DNA of 64,000 bases, from NCBI RefSeq assembly GCF_002099425.1, contig NW_018344159.1, positions 1,426,001 through 1,490,000 of the forward strand, given 5' to 3'. The position numbers and the translations under genes were made by a program. This DNA comes from Phascolarctos cinereus. Lineage: Eukaryota; Chordata; Mammalia; Diprotodontia; Phascolarctidae. Of the stretch, positions 40,160 to 54,400 are shown in pieces. The notes beneath the pieces are model-generated. The model saw nothing but the letters and a program-made list of their open reading frames with translations, made no database searches and was not told where the DNA came from. The stretch's first letter is position 1, and every line of letters begins with the position of its first letter.

Positions 40160-40345
40160 AAGATACTTCTGTTGGAAGTAACACGGCCTTCTTTGATTCT
40201 CAGTGGTCTCAAGTTGCCTGCACAGGCAGATCCTTGTCCTCTCCTCTGAAAGTATAGAAGCAACTTGAGGGCAAGGTTAATTTTAGTCTTTGTAGTCTCA
40301 GTATCCAAAGTCACACCCAGGGCCTAGCCCAGCACTCAGGCCCAC
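40160..40345 (+). repeat. L2 LINE 3' end fragment
   Basis: TAGAAGCAACTTGAGGGCAA, CCAGGGCCTAGCCCAGCACT. Confidence 0.45.
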
Positions 40346-40394
40346 TCCTATTCTCTTTCATGTACTGAGGGGGTATGTGTGTACTGTACTGGAC

Positions 40395-40550
40395 AGCAAG
40401 TCAGGACCCTGGGTTCTTGGTTTTGCCTCCCCCTAAGCAGTTATCCAACTCTGGACCAGTCACTTCACTACTCTGCCTTGATTTCCTCATCTAAAATGAG
40501 GGCATTAGATTGGACCTATGAGGCTTCTTGTACCTCTAAATTCTCTAATT
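40395..40550 (+). repeat. MIR-type SINE fragment
   Basis: AGTCAGGACCCTGGGTTCTT, GACCAGTCACTTCACTACTC, GATTTCCTCATCTAAAATGA, TCTAAATTCTCTAATTCTGA. Confidence 0.6.
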
Positions 40551-40632
40551 CTGAATCATTTCATTACCCTTACACACCCCCACCATTATTTGTATAGTTA
40601 GTATTACATTTATAGAAATATTTATATTTGAG

Positions 40633-40660
40633 ATATATAGATATATATATATATATATTT
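40633..40660 (+). repeat. (TA)n tract
   Basis: About ten TA units with one interruption, near the candidate ENOSF1 poly(A) signal. Confidence 0.85.
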
Positions 40661-40663
40661 AGA

Positions 40664-40669
40664 TTTATT
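40664..40669 (-). terminator. Candidate ENOSF1 polyadenylation signal
   Basis: The minus strand has AATAAA here, about 835 bases past the ENOSF1 stop. If used, ENOSF1 and TYMS transcripts would end about 1.1 kb apart rather than overlapping. Nearby TA-rich sequence weakens the call. Confidence 0.25.
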
Positions 40670-41502
40670 TGTATAGTTAGTGTATATTTATGGACTACTG
40701 AATAAATGTCATAAGATTTACTTGATCTTTTATCCACACAAGAAGTTTTAAAACATGTTGGCATTTTTCTTAGCATAAAATTCAAGCAATCAATATTGGA
40801 ACACAATTGTGCAAATTTCCCATCATTTCCCAAGCTTCCTTGTTATGGTTTAATTAGGGAATTGTAAAGAATTTTTCCATTTAGACCTGGCTGATTTACC
40901 CATTCAGATAGCAATGTCAGTTAGGAGATAGTGTGACTTTTTTTAAGTCCGTCCCATGGCACACAGTCAATTCTTGGAAGATACGTGTTAAAAGAATGAA
41001 AGGGGGCCAGCTTTCCCTCACTTGCTCTTTCTAATAAACAGTAGAGACCAGGAGGAGCCGCTCAAAAACTCCTCTGAAATCTCAGTGTTCTTGTCTTGCC
41101 CTTGGTTCTATATCAAACACCATACCAGGAATTTCAGGGCTTCTTTTTTTTTTCTTTGATACATTTGTAGAAACAGCAAAGAATAGCAGAAACATTCTGA
41201 CAACATAACATAACATTCTTAACATAACAATTCTTAAAATGTTGTTTAACATTTAAATGTCAATACTACAGGGAAACATTAGCATACATGATAATCTACT
41301 TCCTCTTTAAGAAAATAATCAAAGAATATGGCTCAGATCACTGAGGATCATACCTGAGACATTTATCTGAATGGTTTAAATCTTGACAGTGATTTGGATA
41401 ATACTGTTATTTTGATATGTCAAATCAGACAAGCTTCCCTCCCCTCTCCCTCATTAAAAATTCATCTATACTAGAGGGAAAAGCCAGAGTTAGGCTAAGA
41501 AC

Positions 41503-41604
41503 TTAATTTTGCTGAGCAGCCATGCGTTTCTGCCAAACTTCACCCTCTGGAAACTGGTGCTTCTTTACAGACTCTTCCTTCATTTCTGTGGAATAGCCGG
41601 CATC
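41503..41604 (-). CDS. ENOSF1: ENOSF1 last coding exon
   Basis: Encodes [20 protein letters not shown] and [13 protein letters not shown], stop TAA at 41505-41503. The acceptor AG (41606-41605) is preceded on the minus strand by GTTATTA and then a (TTA)n microsatellite instead of an ordinary polypyrimidine tract. Confidence 0.92.
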   Translation of the reverse strand, partial: DAGYSTEMKEESVKKHQFPEGEVWQKRMAAQQN

Positions 41605-41613
41605 CTTAATAAC

Positions 41614-41648
<35 letters not shown>

Positions 41649-44600
41649 TACATTATCTCAAGGGAACAGAAATGTCAGCCTTCTTTGCCCAGTGTGATAC
41701 TGCTACTCTCAGAAATAGAGTTGCTTTGACCTCTTTTTAATGAAAACCCAACTGTAAGGCAATTGAGCTGTTTTAATTATCAGACCCCAGATGCTTTAAA
41801 TTGAATTTATTTGTCAACTTTTAAGACTTTAAATAAGCCTGTATATCATTAAACTGAACTGAGAACTAAAGAATAAACTTGGGAAAACTTCCTACTTTTC
41901 TTGGCCCTGACAGTTAAGCCTACAAAGGCAATTACTTAATTGAATGATAACAATAGCTAACGTCTAGTTACAAATATTATCTCATTTGATCCTCACAACA
42001 ACCACGTGAAGTAGGTGCTAGTGTTATCCTCGAGGTGCAGATGAGTAAGTGGGCAGCTAGGTGGTACAGTGGATAGAGTGCTGCGCCTGAAGTTAGGAAA
42101 ACTCAACTTCCTGAATTCAAATGTGGCCTCAGACCCTCATTATCTATGTGATCCTGAGCAAGTAACCAGACACCAACTAAAACGACTGAATAATAACATG
42201 AGAGACATACATATTTTTTTATCACCTAACCTGTCAAGCTCAGTTTACTCATGTTATTGTTGTTCAATCGTTTTAGTTGGTGTCTGATTTTGTGACCCCG
42301 TTTGGGGTTTTCTTGGAAGAGATGCTGGAGTGGTTGGTCGTTTCTTTCTCCAGCTCATTGTACACATGAGGAAACTGAGGCAAACAGGGTGAAGTGACTT
42401 GCTCAGTCACTTCAAGAACTTAAAGAACAATTCTTATGTTATCGAGGTTGAAGATACCTCCAGGGGTGGAGTCACGATGTTTTAGTTTTACTATTTTTTT
42501 TTAAGGAATTGAGCAAACCAGCAAAATAATAAAGCTGAGTACATGCCTGGAAACTGTGTCAAGTATGACTACTGAAAATTTTACCTGTCACCTGAGGGAT
42601 GAAATGAAAAGTCCATTATCCAATTTGAATTACTTATCTATTTATCTGTGGGTTGGGAGATGATCAGGCATCATCAAAGTCTCTACAAGTCTCCTAACTG
42701 GCTCTTTTTCAGTTTTAACTCGGGTAACAAGCCACTTAGTTCAAGTAATTCCACACAGGAAAAGTAGCATGGTGTAATAGACAAAAGAGCTTATCCCTGA
42801 TGCAGGAAAATCTGGATTCAAGTGTTGCCTCTGATACATTCTGACTGTGACCTGGAGCCAGTCACTTAACTTCTTGGTGTCTGTGGCAAGTCAATAAAAA
42901 GGCAACTTACAGAATAGTTATAGTTCTGCATTAGTAAAGAGATTCCCTATACCAGTGAAATTATAGGTTGCTTGAGCCATAGTGACCTTGGAGGCAGGAC
43001 TCCAGGCCAAATGTTGCTGTCTGCCTGTCATGGGAGCCTAGGTACTTGGGACTCAAGCCCAAGTCAGGTTTTGGACTTTGAAGCTGGTGGGATTGTGCTA
43101 TATAGGAACTGAGGTAAATCCCATCCCCAGACACTGAGGTGGTATAGTGGTGGATTATGCTATTCCCCTCACCCCAAGGTTTGCAGGGGGGATACCTGTA
43201 TATTTGTCTTTATTATACCTTTGAAGTAAATATTCTTCAGTTAAGGCTAGTATGACTTAAGTGATTAAATGGAACTGGGATGCAGTGGACTCCCAAAAGT
43301 TGAGAGAACACACTTGGTGGGGGCTTGAGCTAATGGCACAGATGAGACACCCTCAAGCCCCCTTTAAGAATACCAGAGAACCCTGGGGTATGGGCAAGGT
43401 CTTAAGGTCCAGATCACAGGGGCTAGGGTAGGTACTGTTAAATATGTAAGACAGAATTAAGAGAATCCATTTAGACCACTAGCAACATCTTAGAAACACT
43501 TTACTATAACTGTCCTCAGCCTACCTTAGGAGGCATGTAAGAGGCTGTTTTGATTACTACAGGATACTTGAAGTGTTCGTGCAGATGATCTACATATTCA
43601 CACATCCTAGGAGAAAAAAGTAAACTGAGATATTAGTGCATAAATTAGGTAAAGGCAATGCTTTTAATTTCCTAAGAGGAAAGAACAACATGCTACACTA
43701 CTCAGAATGATGTTTGATGTTCTTTGAAAATGCTTTTCGATTTTTTTCAAAGCATCATCCATCTAGCAGTTGGGCACTGTGTGTGCCAAGCTTATGCAGC
43801 AGCTGACAATGACAAGGTTTATCAGAGTTAGCAATGCTGGGTATACCTCAGCCTGTTTCAGGTACCTGGCTTCTGATTGTCTGGCCTGGCACTTGGCAAC
43901 CTTGAGAAATGTGAGCTCTCCATTGTATGTAGGCCTTTAAGAGCATACGTAACCAACCTTTTGTGGCGGATATTTTAGAGAAGATTCCAGTTACACAAAG
44001 GGGTGGGATCAGTTTAGTTCTTAAGTCCTTTAACCCTAAGATTCAATAATTTAGAGAGCTTACACGGTATAGTAGAAGAAGCATTGGTCTTGGGAATCAG
44101 GAGACCATGCTCAAATCTTGGTTCTGGTGCTTACCATGGGCAAATTCATTTACTGTGTCTAATCTTCAGTTTCCTCATCTATAAAATGAAGATAATATTT
44201 GCACTACCTACCTACAGTGATGTGAGGAAAGCACTCTGTAACCCTTAAAAAATATGAATGCTGTTGCTACTGATTTTGTGAGGACTAAGAGGCAATGTAG
44301 CCTTTAATTTAAGACCAACTTTAATTTAAATTTAATACCAATTGAAGACCATGCATAGGCAGGATCAGTCCAAGAGCCTCAGGACTAGCAGCAACTCTCA
44401 GATCATAAGTCCTGATTTCAGCATAGGCCCTGAAAATATCATCTAAGGTAACAACTGTTGGGCGATTCAAGCAGCACTCACTTCTGTAGCCATTGCTACT
44501 GAAGACTCAGAAAAAGAAATTTCTTCGAACCAAAGTCCTTCCGCTGTTAAATGATTCAACATCAGAAATGGGTATGATTTTATCAATGGAAAGGTCATCG

Positions 44601-47600
44601 GATGTACCCAGTGGACCACTGACCTCTTCCACTGGAGTTGTAGGAGAAATCTCCTATGTGTATGATCTTTTCCTGTTAGAATATGACCTCCTAGAACGTT
44701 GCTATGTCTTGTTTTTCTCTCTGTATCCCCAGTGCTTTGCACACAATAAGCACTAAATTCTTTTTTTTGTTTGTTCATTCATTCATAACTAGACATGTAT
44801 TTAGAGTTAACACTGTCACCACAGCTGAATCTAAAAATATCTGGAGAAGAAAACACACCTGGTTGGAGATACTAGATAAGCAGAAATCAGTCTTAATTGA
44901 GATTACTTAAGGTCCCTTCCAGAATTAAGTTTCTATGATTCTCAAGAGTACATTATGAACTTTGATAGATTTAGCTCTTCTCAGCAATGTAAGGATCTAA
45001 GACAACTCCAAAAGACTCATGCTGGAAAACGCTATCCACATCCAGAGAAAGAACTCTGGAGTCTGAATGCAGATCAAAGCTTTGTTTGTTCTCCTTTTCT
45101 TTTCTTGTTTTGTTTCATTGCTTCATTCTTGTGGCTCCTCCAATTAGTTCTAATTCTTCTTTAGATCATGACTAATGTGAAAATATGTTTAATATGAATG
45201 TATAAGTAGATCCTATATCAAACTGCGTGCCATCTTGGGGAAGGGGGAGAAAATTCATAAACTCAAAATCTTATGGAAGCAAATGTTGAAAATTAAAAAT
45301 TAATTAATTAATTAGGTTTTTAAAAGAGTACATTACTGACCTGTTTTCAAGGCTTCCAGATATTGAAATATAATCAAATATTATTAAATGCTGTACCAAC
45401 TCACAAAGGCCAACTCCTCCAGCATGAGGGCAAACAGGAACTGAAAGGAAATCAGATAAATCCCAATTTAATGTGAAGAGTATTAAGTCAAATAAAGTGA
45501 AAGAGGTAAATCCCAATAAAATGTTAAAAGTATGGAAGTTAGAAGGTGAACCTGTAATTTTTGATTTGCTGTGGGTGTTAGTATTAATATTCATTAGTAT
45601 TTGGGACAAAGAAATCCCAGGACTAACGAGTCAGACACTTCGGATTAAAGGTTGTGTGGCACCAAAAATCAAAATAGAAAAATACACTCACTTCCATCCT
45701 TTGAGGATCTGTAATTTTACTGAGTGGTCCTTCCCCCATTGCAGATGACAACCCCTATAATTTTAACAGGTAGACTTCCAAAGCTTCCGTGGCCAATAAA
45801 TTCATTACTTATGGTCAAATTAGTCTTCAAATAGCAGACATAGGGGCAGCTAGGTGGCACACTGGATAGAGCAATGGCCCTGGACTCATGAGGACCTGAG
45901 TTCAAATCTGGCCTCAGACACATAACACTCACTAGCTGTGTGACCCTGGGCAAGTCACTTTACCCCAACTGCCTCACAAAACAAAACATAAAAACCCCCA
46001 GCAGAGGGGGCAGATAGGTGGTTTAGTGGATAGAGCACCGGCCCTAGAGTTAGGAGTACCTGAGTTCATAATATTTCCTAGTTGTTTGACTCTGGGCAAG
46101 TCACTTAACCCCAACTGCCTCACTAAAAACAAAACAAAAACCAGCAGACATCTAATCTATCATAGGGCCAGCACTCACATATGAATTGAAAATAAGGACA
46201 GTGGAATCACAGGGTTAACTATTAACTTTTTCTACTCAGGGGGAAAAATGATTGGTTGATTTTCAACTTCTTCCAAACCCTTACTTTGAAATTTTTTGGC
46301 CATCAGCAACACAGAGAGATTTTCATTGACACTTCCCAGTCTGCAGCTGTCAATCTGGAGAAACTGTAGGGCACCAGCCTGTAGTAGCTGTTTAAATATC
46401 ACTCTATTGTGGCACTGGAGATAGAATTAAAAATAAAAGCCAACAAAAAGTCAGCCTTTGCCTTAACCTTTAAAACCTTTGTAAATGGCAACAAGGCAAT
46501 TTGGCGTTAAAAGATCATTATTCCAGAGACCCTGGTCCTTTGTGAGACCTGGACTGGATTTTTCTTTTGTGAATACTAGGCTGAAGGTGCTGGAGGGGGG
46601 TTTGATCCACCTCACACAGATTTTCTCAGCCAGTGAACTGGCCTGCACTGTCAGAGAGACAAACCAAACCTCCTTTCATTAAGAAATACCTATGCATCAT
46701 GGATGTTGACAGGTCAGAGATAAAGTAAAGCATCAAAATGAATTATGATGAAAGAAAGCCCTGAGCTAGAGACAGCATAGGATCCCCAAATGACCTGGAC
46801 CAGGCATTACTGAGTCGCCTTTTGCGGGGGAGGGCTGTGAATCTGCTAACTTAGTCAAGATCCATCTTCCTGGCCCTGGCCTTGCTCTGAGCTTCCATGA
46901 CTTCCTTCTCAGTCAGCTCTTCAGAATGACTAGAGTAGATTTTGGCAGGCAGATGTATTTAATTTATAAGCACAGAAAAAGAACATAAATTTACAATATT
47001 GGTTCAATTCAGAAGCTGGCTTCCTTAAAATGACAAAATGCAAATTTATCAGTTTGCAGCAAGAGCTCAAAATCATTGGGTTTTTTTTTTTGGTAGGGAT
47101 TAGATGTGTAGGAAAGGAAAAATATACACTTAGTCATCTGAATTGTGGTGATGTACACATTTCTGACATTTTACTTCAGTCAATAAACATTTATTCATCA
47201 CCAGCTCTGTGCCAGGTGCTAAATCAGCCTCCATAATGGTTCCAAAATGATTTCATTTCTAAATGTTATAGAAATTTCTAAAAATTTCTAAAACATGACA
47301 ACGCTTTGAGAGGATATTACAGTAGGACGCCATCAACAGATGGTCAAGAACTGTTGGCAGGGATGCAGTGCTGAGCACTTACCTGTTCTCCTGTTGCAAC
47401 ACCAATTCCTAATGGGGCTAAGGCCTAAAAAAAAAGACACATAAAAAGAGGAGTAATTTTCATAGGTTTCTAAACTAATTTTGAATGTTTAAAAATATTT
47501 ATAGCTGAAGGGAACATTTTTGTTTGAATACTATAAACTGAATGCAATTAAAGAATGTTAAGGGAAATACTAATTAATCCATCAAAAATATTTATTAAAT

Positions 47601-48382
47601 GTCTACTATGTGCCAGGCACTGTGCTAAGTACTGGTGATACAAGGAGGCAAAAGACAGTCATCCTCAAAGAGCTTACAATCTAATGGGGGGGGAGGGGAA
47701 AGGACAAACAAATACATACGAAGCAAGCTATGTTTGTGGATATATAATATTTATTCAAACTTTCTTTCCTTACAACCTTAAATCCTTCCCCCATCTACAC
47801 TCAGCAAATGATAACTTCCTGCTTTATGGACAAAAGTGAGGTTACCAGAACTTTTCTCAGATACCTTCTCTTGATATTCACATCTCACCTTACCAACATC
47901 TTTCTTTTCTTTTGAGGCTTATTATACCTATACTCTGGACTCCAGCCCTTCCCACCTTCTTTGGAACCTTGTCCCCACAATTTTTGGACTCTTCAGTTTT
48001 TGCCTACCTATCAACAGGCTCCTTCACTTTGGCCTTCAAACATACCAATTGTCCCTACCTTAAAAAAAAAAATCCCAGAGTCATGTTACCCCTTCCCCTT
48101 CTGTTATTCCTGTTCAAATTGTACCTGACTCTTTCATGATCCCATTTGGGGTTTTCTTGGTAGAGATACTGAAGTGATTAAGTGACTTGCCCAGAGTCAC
48201 ACTGCTAGTATTAAGTATCTAAGGCTGGATTTGAACTGATCTTCCTGACTCCAGGCCCCACACTTTATCCAATGTGCCACTTAGCTCTGCCTGTTACCCC
48301 TTCTGACAACTCCCCAACCTCTTTTTCCTTTCACTCATCAGCTCTCATAGGTTCAATGATTAGTTCTCTGTAGATGATTCAT

Positions 48383-48447
<65 letters not shown>

Positions 48448-51400
48448 ATCTCCATCCCTAGTCTCTCTCCCCAGCCATAGTCTTGTGTTACCAACTGACA
48501 TTTTGGATATTTCCAACTAGATGTCTCATAGATACCTCAAACTCAACATGTCCAAAACATGTATCATTACCCAACCCTAATACCCACCCTTCTCTACTAA
48601 ACTTTCTTATTTCTGTTGAAGGTACCATTCTTCCAGCCTTCCTGGTTTGTAATTTTGGCATTACTCTTCACTTTCCCTCAACCCAACATATTTGATTAAT
48701 TGCCATTTCTAATTCTACACATCTCTTTCTCTCCACTGACAGAGAATCATCACATTAATTCAGGTCCTCATTGCCTCTTGCCTTTACTATTGCTCCCTGA
48801 CCCACTCAACTCTTAGTGCCCATTCTCCCCAACTATCTTTATTTATTTAGTATTTATTCTGTATATAACTCACTGAGATCAGAAATTGTTTCCTATCTTG
48901 TCTTCAAATCCCTAGCCCCTAACACAATAGCTGAGTGATAGATGCTTAATAAATTCTTCTTGGTTTTCTTGATTGTCTCTAATAATCTCATATATGCAAG
49001 TGTTGCTAAACCAGCTAGATCATAAGATTTTTGAGAGTTGTTATCATCTGAGATTTCCTTTGTAAACATAACTCAGTGCTAGGCATTTAGTAATACTTGA
49101 CTAAGTTACAGAATAGAAAGATATTCCTAGATTAAATGTTAATCTTTTCTTTATGACCCCATTTTGGGTTTTCTTGGCAAAGATACTAAAGTAGTTTGCT
49201 ATTTCCTTCTCCAGTTCATTTTACAGATGAAGAAACTGAGGCAAACAATGTTAAGTGACTTGCCCGGGATCATACAGTCAGTTAAGTATCTAAGGCTGGA
49301 ACTGAACTCAGGAAGGTAAGTATTCCTGACTCCAGGCCCAGCACTCTATCCACTGTGCCACCTGGCTGTTCCCATTCCTAAATTGGCACATCTCAAATAC
49401 TTTCCAGTCCCATTATGATGTTCCATATTTTCTCATGCCTGGGTGAATAAAATAAAACACAGTCAACATTTCCATAATTGTACAGTATAAGATTTGTTGT
49501 AGTTAATCTTTGGAGAAATTTTAGTCATTTCTTAATAAAATAAGTCAGAGGGGCAGCTAGGTGGCGCAGTGGATAAAGCACCAGCCCTGAAGTCAGAAGG
49601 ACCCGAGTTCAAATCCAGACTCAGACCAAACATTTGATACTTACTAGCTGTGTGACCCTGGGCAAGTCACTTAACCCCAATTGCCTTAAAAAAAAAGTCA
49701 TAGAATCCTAAGTTTTAGAGCTAGAAGGGGGCCTTAGAGGTCCTTGAATCCAATCCCTTCATTTTGTAGATAAGGAAACTGAGGCTAGAGAGGTTAAGTG
49801 ACTTGCCCAGCATTACAAAGCTACTTAGTGTCTGAGGGGAGGATGTGAACTCAAAGAAAGCTATGAAACAGAGGCTTAAGAGAATAAAAGGATGTGAATT
49901 CTTCAAACCTAGTATTGCGACAAGTTACTTCTTTTAATTCTTCATCAGGAAAAGTAAAAACCAAAAGAATTTTGATATCTGTAATGACCACCTCTTGAAG
50001 AAGAGACACAACTCTCCTACCTTAGAGATGGTGGCATGTCCAAGAATATCATCAGGGGAGGTCGGCTCCTCAATCCACAGCGGCTTAAATTCAGCCAACT
50101 TTAACATCCACTCCACTGCTTCGGCACATCCCATCGCTGGTTGGCATCCACCATCTAAAGGGAATGAGAAATCCCATTCATCATCCCACATTTGTCCAGG
50201 TATTTAGAACCTAAACTTTGAAATACACACAGCTGCATCCTAACTAATTTCTAATTCTAAGCTAAGGCACAAAAGGAAAGGAGTGTTGATGGTTCAGAAT
50301 CTGCTGAACATGACTGAACTGACTGCCTAAGCAGAGTCTCCAAACGAATGATGGGCAACATTGCTTACCTATGAAGCACAACATGCAGGTACAATAAGAG
50401 AAGCTAAGAGACTGAGAGCTTTCTCAGCCAGTTTTTGCATGTCTTTTAGAAGAGATGTGAACTGTGTATCTAAATGATGTATGATCTTTGGAAAAGCTCA
50501 GGACACTTCCCATATGAAGTCTTTAGCCAGACCTGGTGTTCTGGCCAATTTCTTTTTGTTTTTTTGTGAGGCAATGAGGGTTAAGTGACTTTACCAGGGT
50601 CACACAGCTAGTAAGTGTCAAATGTCTGAGGCTAGATTTGAACTCAGATCCTCCCGACTCCAGGGCTGGTGTTCTATCCACTGTGCCACCTACCTGACCC
50701 TCTGGTTAATTTCCAATTTGAACATTGCCTTTAAAAGTCCCTATTCAATTGGCAGTTAACATGCTATAGACACCAACTTTTGCTGCACTGAACTCTTCTA
50801 TAGAGCTGACATTTAGCAGTTTATGAAGTTTTAGTATTTATAATTCTCAGAATAACATAAAAATTATTTGGGATCCTGTATGATAATGAGGCCAGAAAGA
50901 CATATGCAGAGCATCTCAAAAGTCTTAATGCAATTTTAAGCTTCACTGATTATCAAATATTATAAATTATTAGATATCATATTATATGTTATAAATTTAA
51001 CATATGGTGATAATATAGGGTGATAGTATTTTCTTATCTCATACTCTTACTGACATAGTGGCAGCGTGGATACAAGGCTGGCTTCGAAGTCAAGAGGAAC
51101 TGGTTGTCCTGCCTCGGACGCCTGCTCATACCTCTTATTGTGGGCAAGTCATTTAATTTTCTCAATATCTCTGGCAGCTCTCTAAAACTATAGGTTACAG
51201 ATGAGTTACTGACCAAACTGGTGGAAGAAATTTCCATCCTGAGAGTTCTCCACACCAATAAAAATCACACATATGGACCCCAAATACATGTAAAAATACC
51301 AGTACCAAGCAGCCAATCTGAACCATGTAGCTGGCCTTTAAAATACTGTGGGGAAAAAATCTCAGTGACTTCATCCATTTTCTAAAAAACATTCTACAGA

Positions 51401-54400
51401 TATGTTATATAATCAAAGCATACAGGGGGAAAAACCCTTGTCATCTCAGCCAATGTCCTTTAATATTCTCTGCTTGACACTGGCTCACTGTTATACACCA
51501 ACCAGGAAGTTGGTAGTTTCAAATATTAGGAAGGTGGAATAATTATTCCTATTTGGGCCAATGAACTGATATGCTGAAAGGACAGGTGTTTGCTCAAAGG
51601 TTGTTGTTGCTTGTCTTTTGCTCTTGCTGACAACCATGACATCAGGGAGGTGGCACATGACATGCAAGTGAAATGGATTTAAGTGAGGGAGAGCTGTGCA
51701 AAGTGACCAGCCTCACGTTCTCCTCCAGAGCCACCTGGGTCAAGTGGCCAGATATAGAACAGGATGACTGGAGATGGTCCTGGAAGCAAGAGACCTTGGC
51801 TTTTTTAAAGCTAAGGTCTTTAAAAGGTCTCAGTTTGACTGAGGCAATGCTAACTAGTATTAAGATGGAGTGAGACAAAGAATTAGAGACTTTAGTATTA
51901 TATTTTACCTGCATCCTTATAGAACATATAAGCCTATAAATTATCTATACAGATTCTACATATAGATTTATATACTCTATATAGATCTTGTTATTTGTTT
52001 ATCTATCTACTGCCAGTCTCACACCTCCAATTTTTTTGAAACAGCTTATTAACCTTACCATAACCCCAACTCATAATACCGGTTGCTCCTCAGGTAAGTA
52101 AACATATCTTTCTTCAAAGCCGTATGTTTAAAACACATGTATATTTAAGAAGCTATTTACCATAATCTTTTCAGGCCCAATCATGTCTCTTACAATTCTG
52201 CATCTACGAATGTCATCTTCAAGATCAGCACCAACTTTTACTTTAAACCTAAAAAACACATTTGGTTTTGAGGTTCAGATCTGTCCACAAAACATAACAA
52301 AAATCAGGAGAATTTTCTACAGAAATGATCACATCTACCAATAATTCACAGATATCAGTTTCTCAATACCCTCCAGTTTTTTTTCCAAGAGCATTCAGAT
52401 GAGTCACTTAGTATTGACAAGACTATTGTAAAGAATGTCTCAACTTAGAACTGTAGCAACTACAAATTACTGGCTGGTCCAAGGAGACATCAGATAAATA
52501 GAATCTTTAGTACTACTATAATTTATTTACTGCATTGACAAAGGAAATGAATTGTTGGTAACTCACAGACTAGCCAGACTGGAAGGGATGTTATTGCAGC
52601 CATATGATTTAAACTATAACCTAAACTAACAAGTCATATTGATATAATACTTTAAGTTTATAAAGCACTCTACCTGACTTTTAAGGGCTTACAAATAAGC
52701 GGAGTCTACAAGTTCTGTAATTAGAGCCCAGAACAAAAATATGCATTCCAAAACATAACAACCTTCCTTTAATCAACTCACCAACAAACATTTATTAAAA
52801 GCTAACTTTGTGCCAGGGCATTGTTGCTAAACACTAGGGATACAGAGTCTGGAGTGGGGAAAGGTTTGAGGTAGGAAGAATGAATAGGAGGCATTGCATA
52901 GTGGAGATGAGAGGGCTTGAATTAGGTTGGTAGCTGTACGAGTAGAGAGGAGCGGATATAGATGAGATGTTGTAGAGACAGGAAATTAACAACTGATTGG
53001 ACATATGAGATGAGTGAGAATGTGGAGTTGAGGGTGACAATGAGGTTTTAAATCTGGGTAACAGGAAGTATGGTGGTGCCTTCAACAGCAATTACGAAAT
53101 TTGGAAGAAGAGTAGGTTTTAGGGGAAAGATAATGATTTGTTTTGGACATGTTGAGTTTGAGATGTTTATGGGACATCCATTAAAAAATGTCCAATAGAT
53201 AGCTGCTGATGTGAGACTAGAGCTTAGGAGAGCGGCAAGAGCTAGACACACAGATCTAGGAATCATTGGCCTGGAGACAGTAGTTGAACCCATGGAAGGG
53301 GGTGAGGTCACCAAGTGAGAGACTGTAGAGAGGAAAGAGAAAAGGAGCCAGAAGACAGCCTTAGGATACACCCACAATTGGTGGGCATGACTTGGATGAT
53401 AGATGAGCAAAGGAGGGTGAGAAGGAGTGGTCAGGGAGGGAAGAGAAGAACCTAATTAGAGCAGGGTCACAAAAACCGTTCCTAACTCTCTTCTCAAACT
53501 TTTCTAGACTAACTAGTTACAATTCCCAAGTTTTCTTATTAAGTTCTTACTAACATGTTAATTAAGGAGATAAGTAAATTGATAGCAACCCGTACTCATA
53601 AAAAAAAATACAAAAAAACTAGAAAATTTTAGATGATCACATGGTCAATGTCAGTTCAACAGTGTGATCTATCTATCTTATTAAAAAACAGTCTTGGGCT
53701 GAGTTAATAATAAAAATATTACTATTTACATATTGCTTTAGAGTTTACATAATGTTTTTATAAATATTATCTTATTTGATCCTCACAAGGACCCTTGGAG
53801 GTAGGTGCTATTATTACCATTGTACCTGTGAGGAAACTGAGTCAGCCACAGGTTAAGTGACTTGCCCATCATCACATAGCTATCTGAGGTGGGATTCAAA
53901 TTCAGTACTTCCTAACTCCAGGTCCAACACTCTATCCACTGTGTCACTTAGCTGCCAATAATTAACAAAAGTTTAGAGTCCTGAACAGGGGAGGTTAAAG
54001 TCCTATTGTACTCTGAGTTGGGTCAAATTACATTTGTAGTATTGTGTTCACTTAAGATTAAGAGCTGCAGAGTACTGTAGAGATCATGTCAACCAATCTC
54101 CACTTTTAACAGAAAAGGGCCCAAAGGAAATAAACGACATGTGAGATTCAAAAGAGGGAAAGGTGATCACCGGGGAGGAGAAGTAAGCCTTCCTGGTCAT
54201 GGCCTTGGTGTCAGGCTTTAAAGCATGAGTATAAATTCAACAAGGGAAAGAAAGTTGAGAGCTTAAGGAACAGTACAAAGACAGACATGGATTTAGAAAA
54301 CTGGGGACAAAATACATGTCCTTTGTAACAGGGGTTTTGTTTTTCTTTCTTTTTCACTTTGAATGGGGAGAGGTGGGAAGAGAAGTCAAAATTTTACTGT

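Noticed and set aside
41509-41697. Poly-Asn open frame
   Set aside because: Produced by the (AAT)n microsatellite; the real coding sense here is the ENOSF1 exon on the other strand.
48384-48447. Regular repeat as a CRISPR-like array
   Set aside because: Simple tetranucleotide microsatellite without spacers, in a mammalian intron.
50021-50154. The frameshifted exon as proof that ENOSF1 is a pseudogene
   Set aside because: One missing base in otherwise conserved sequence with all other exons intact could be an assembly error; reads are needed.
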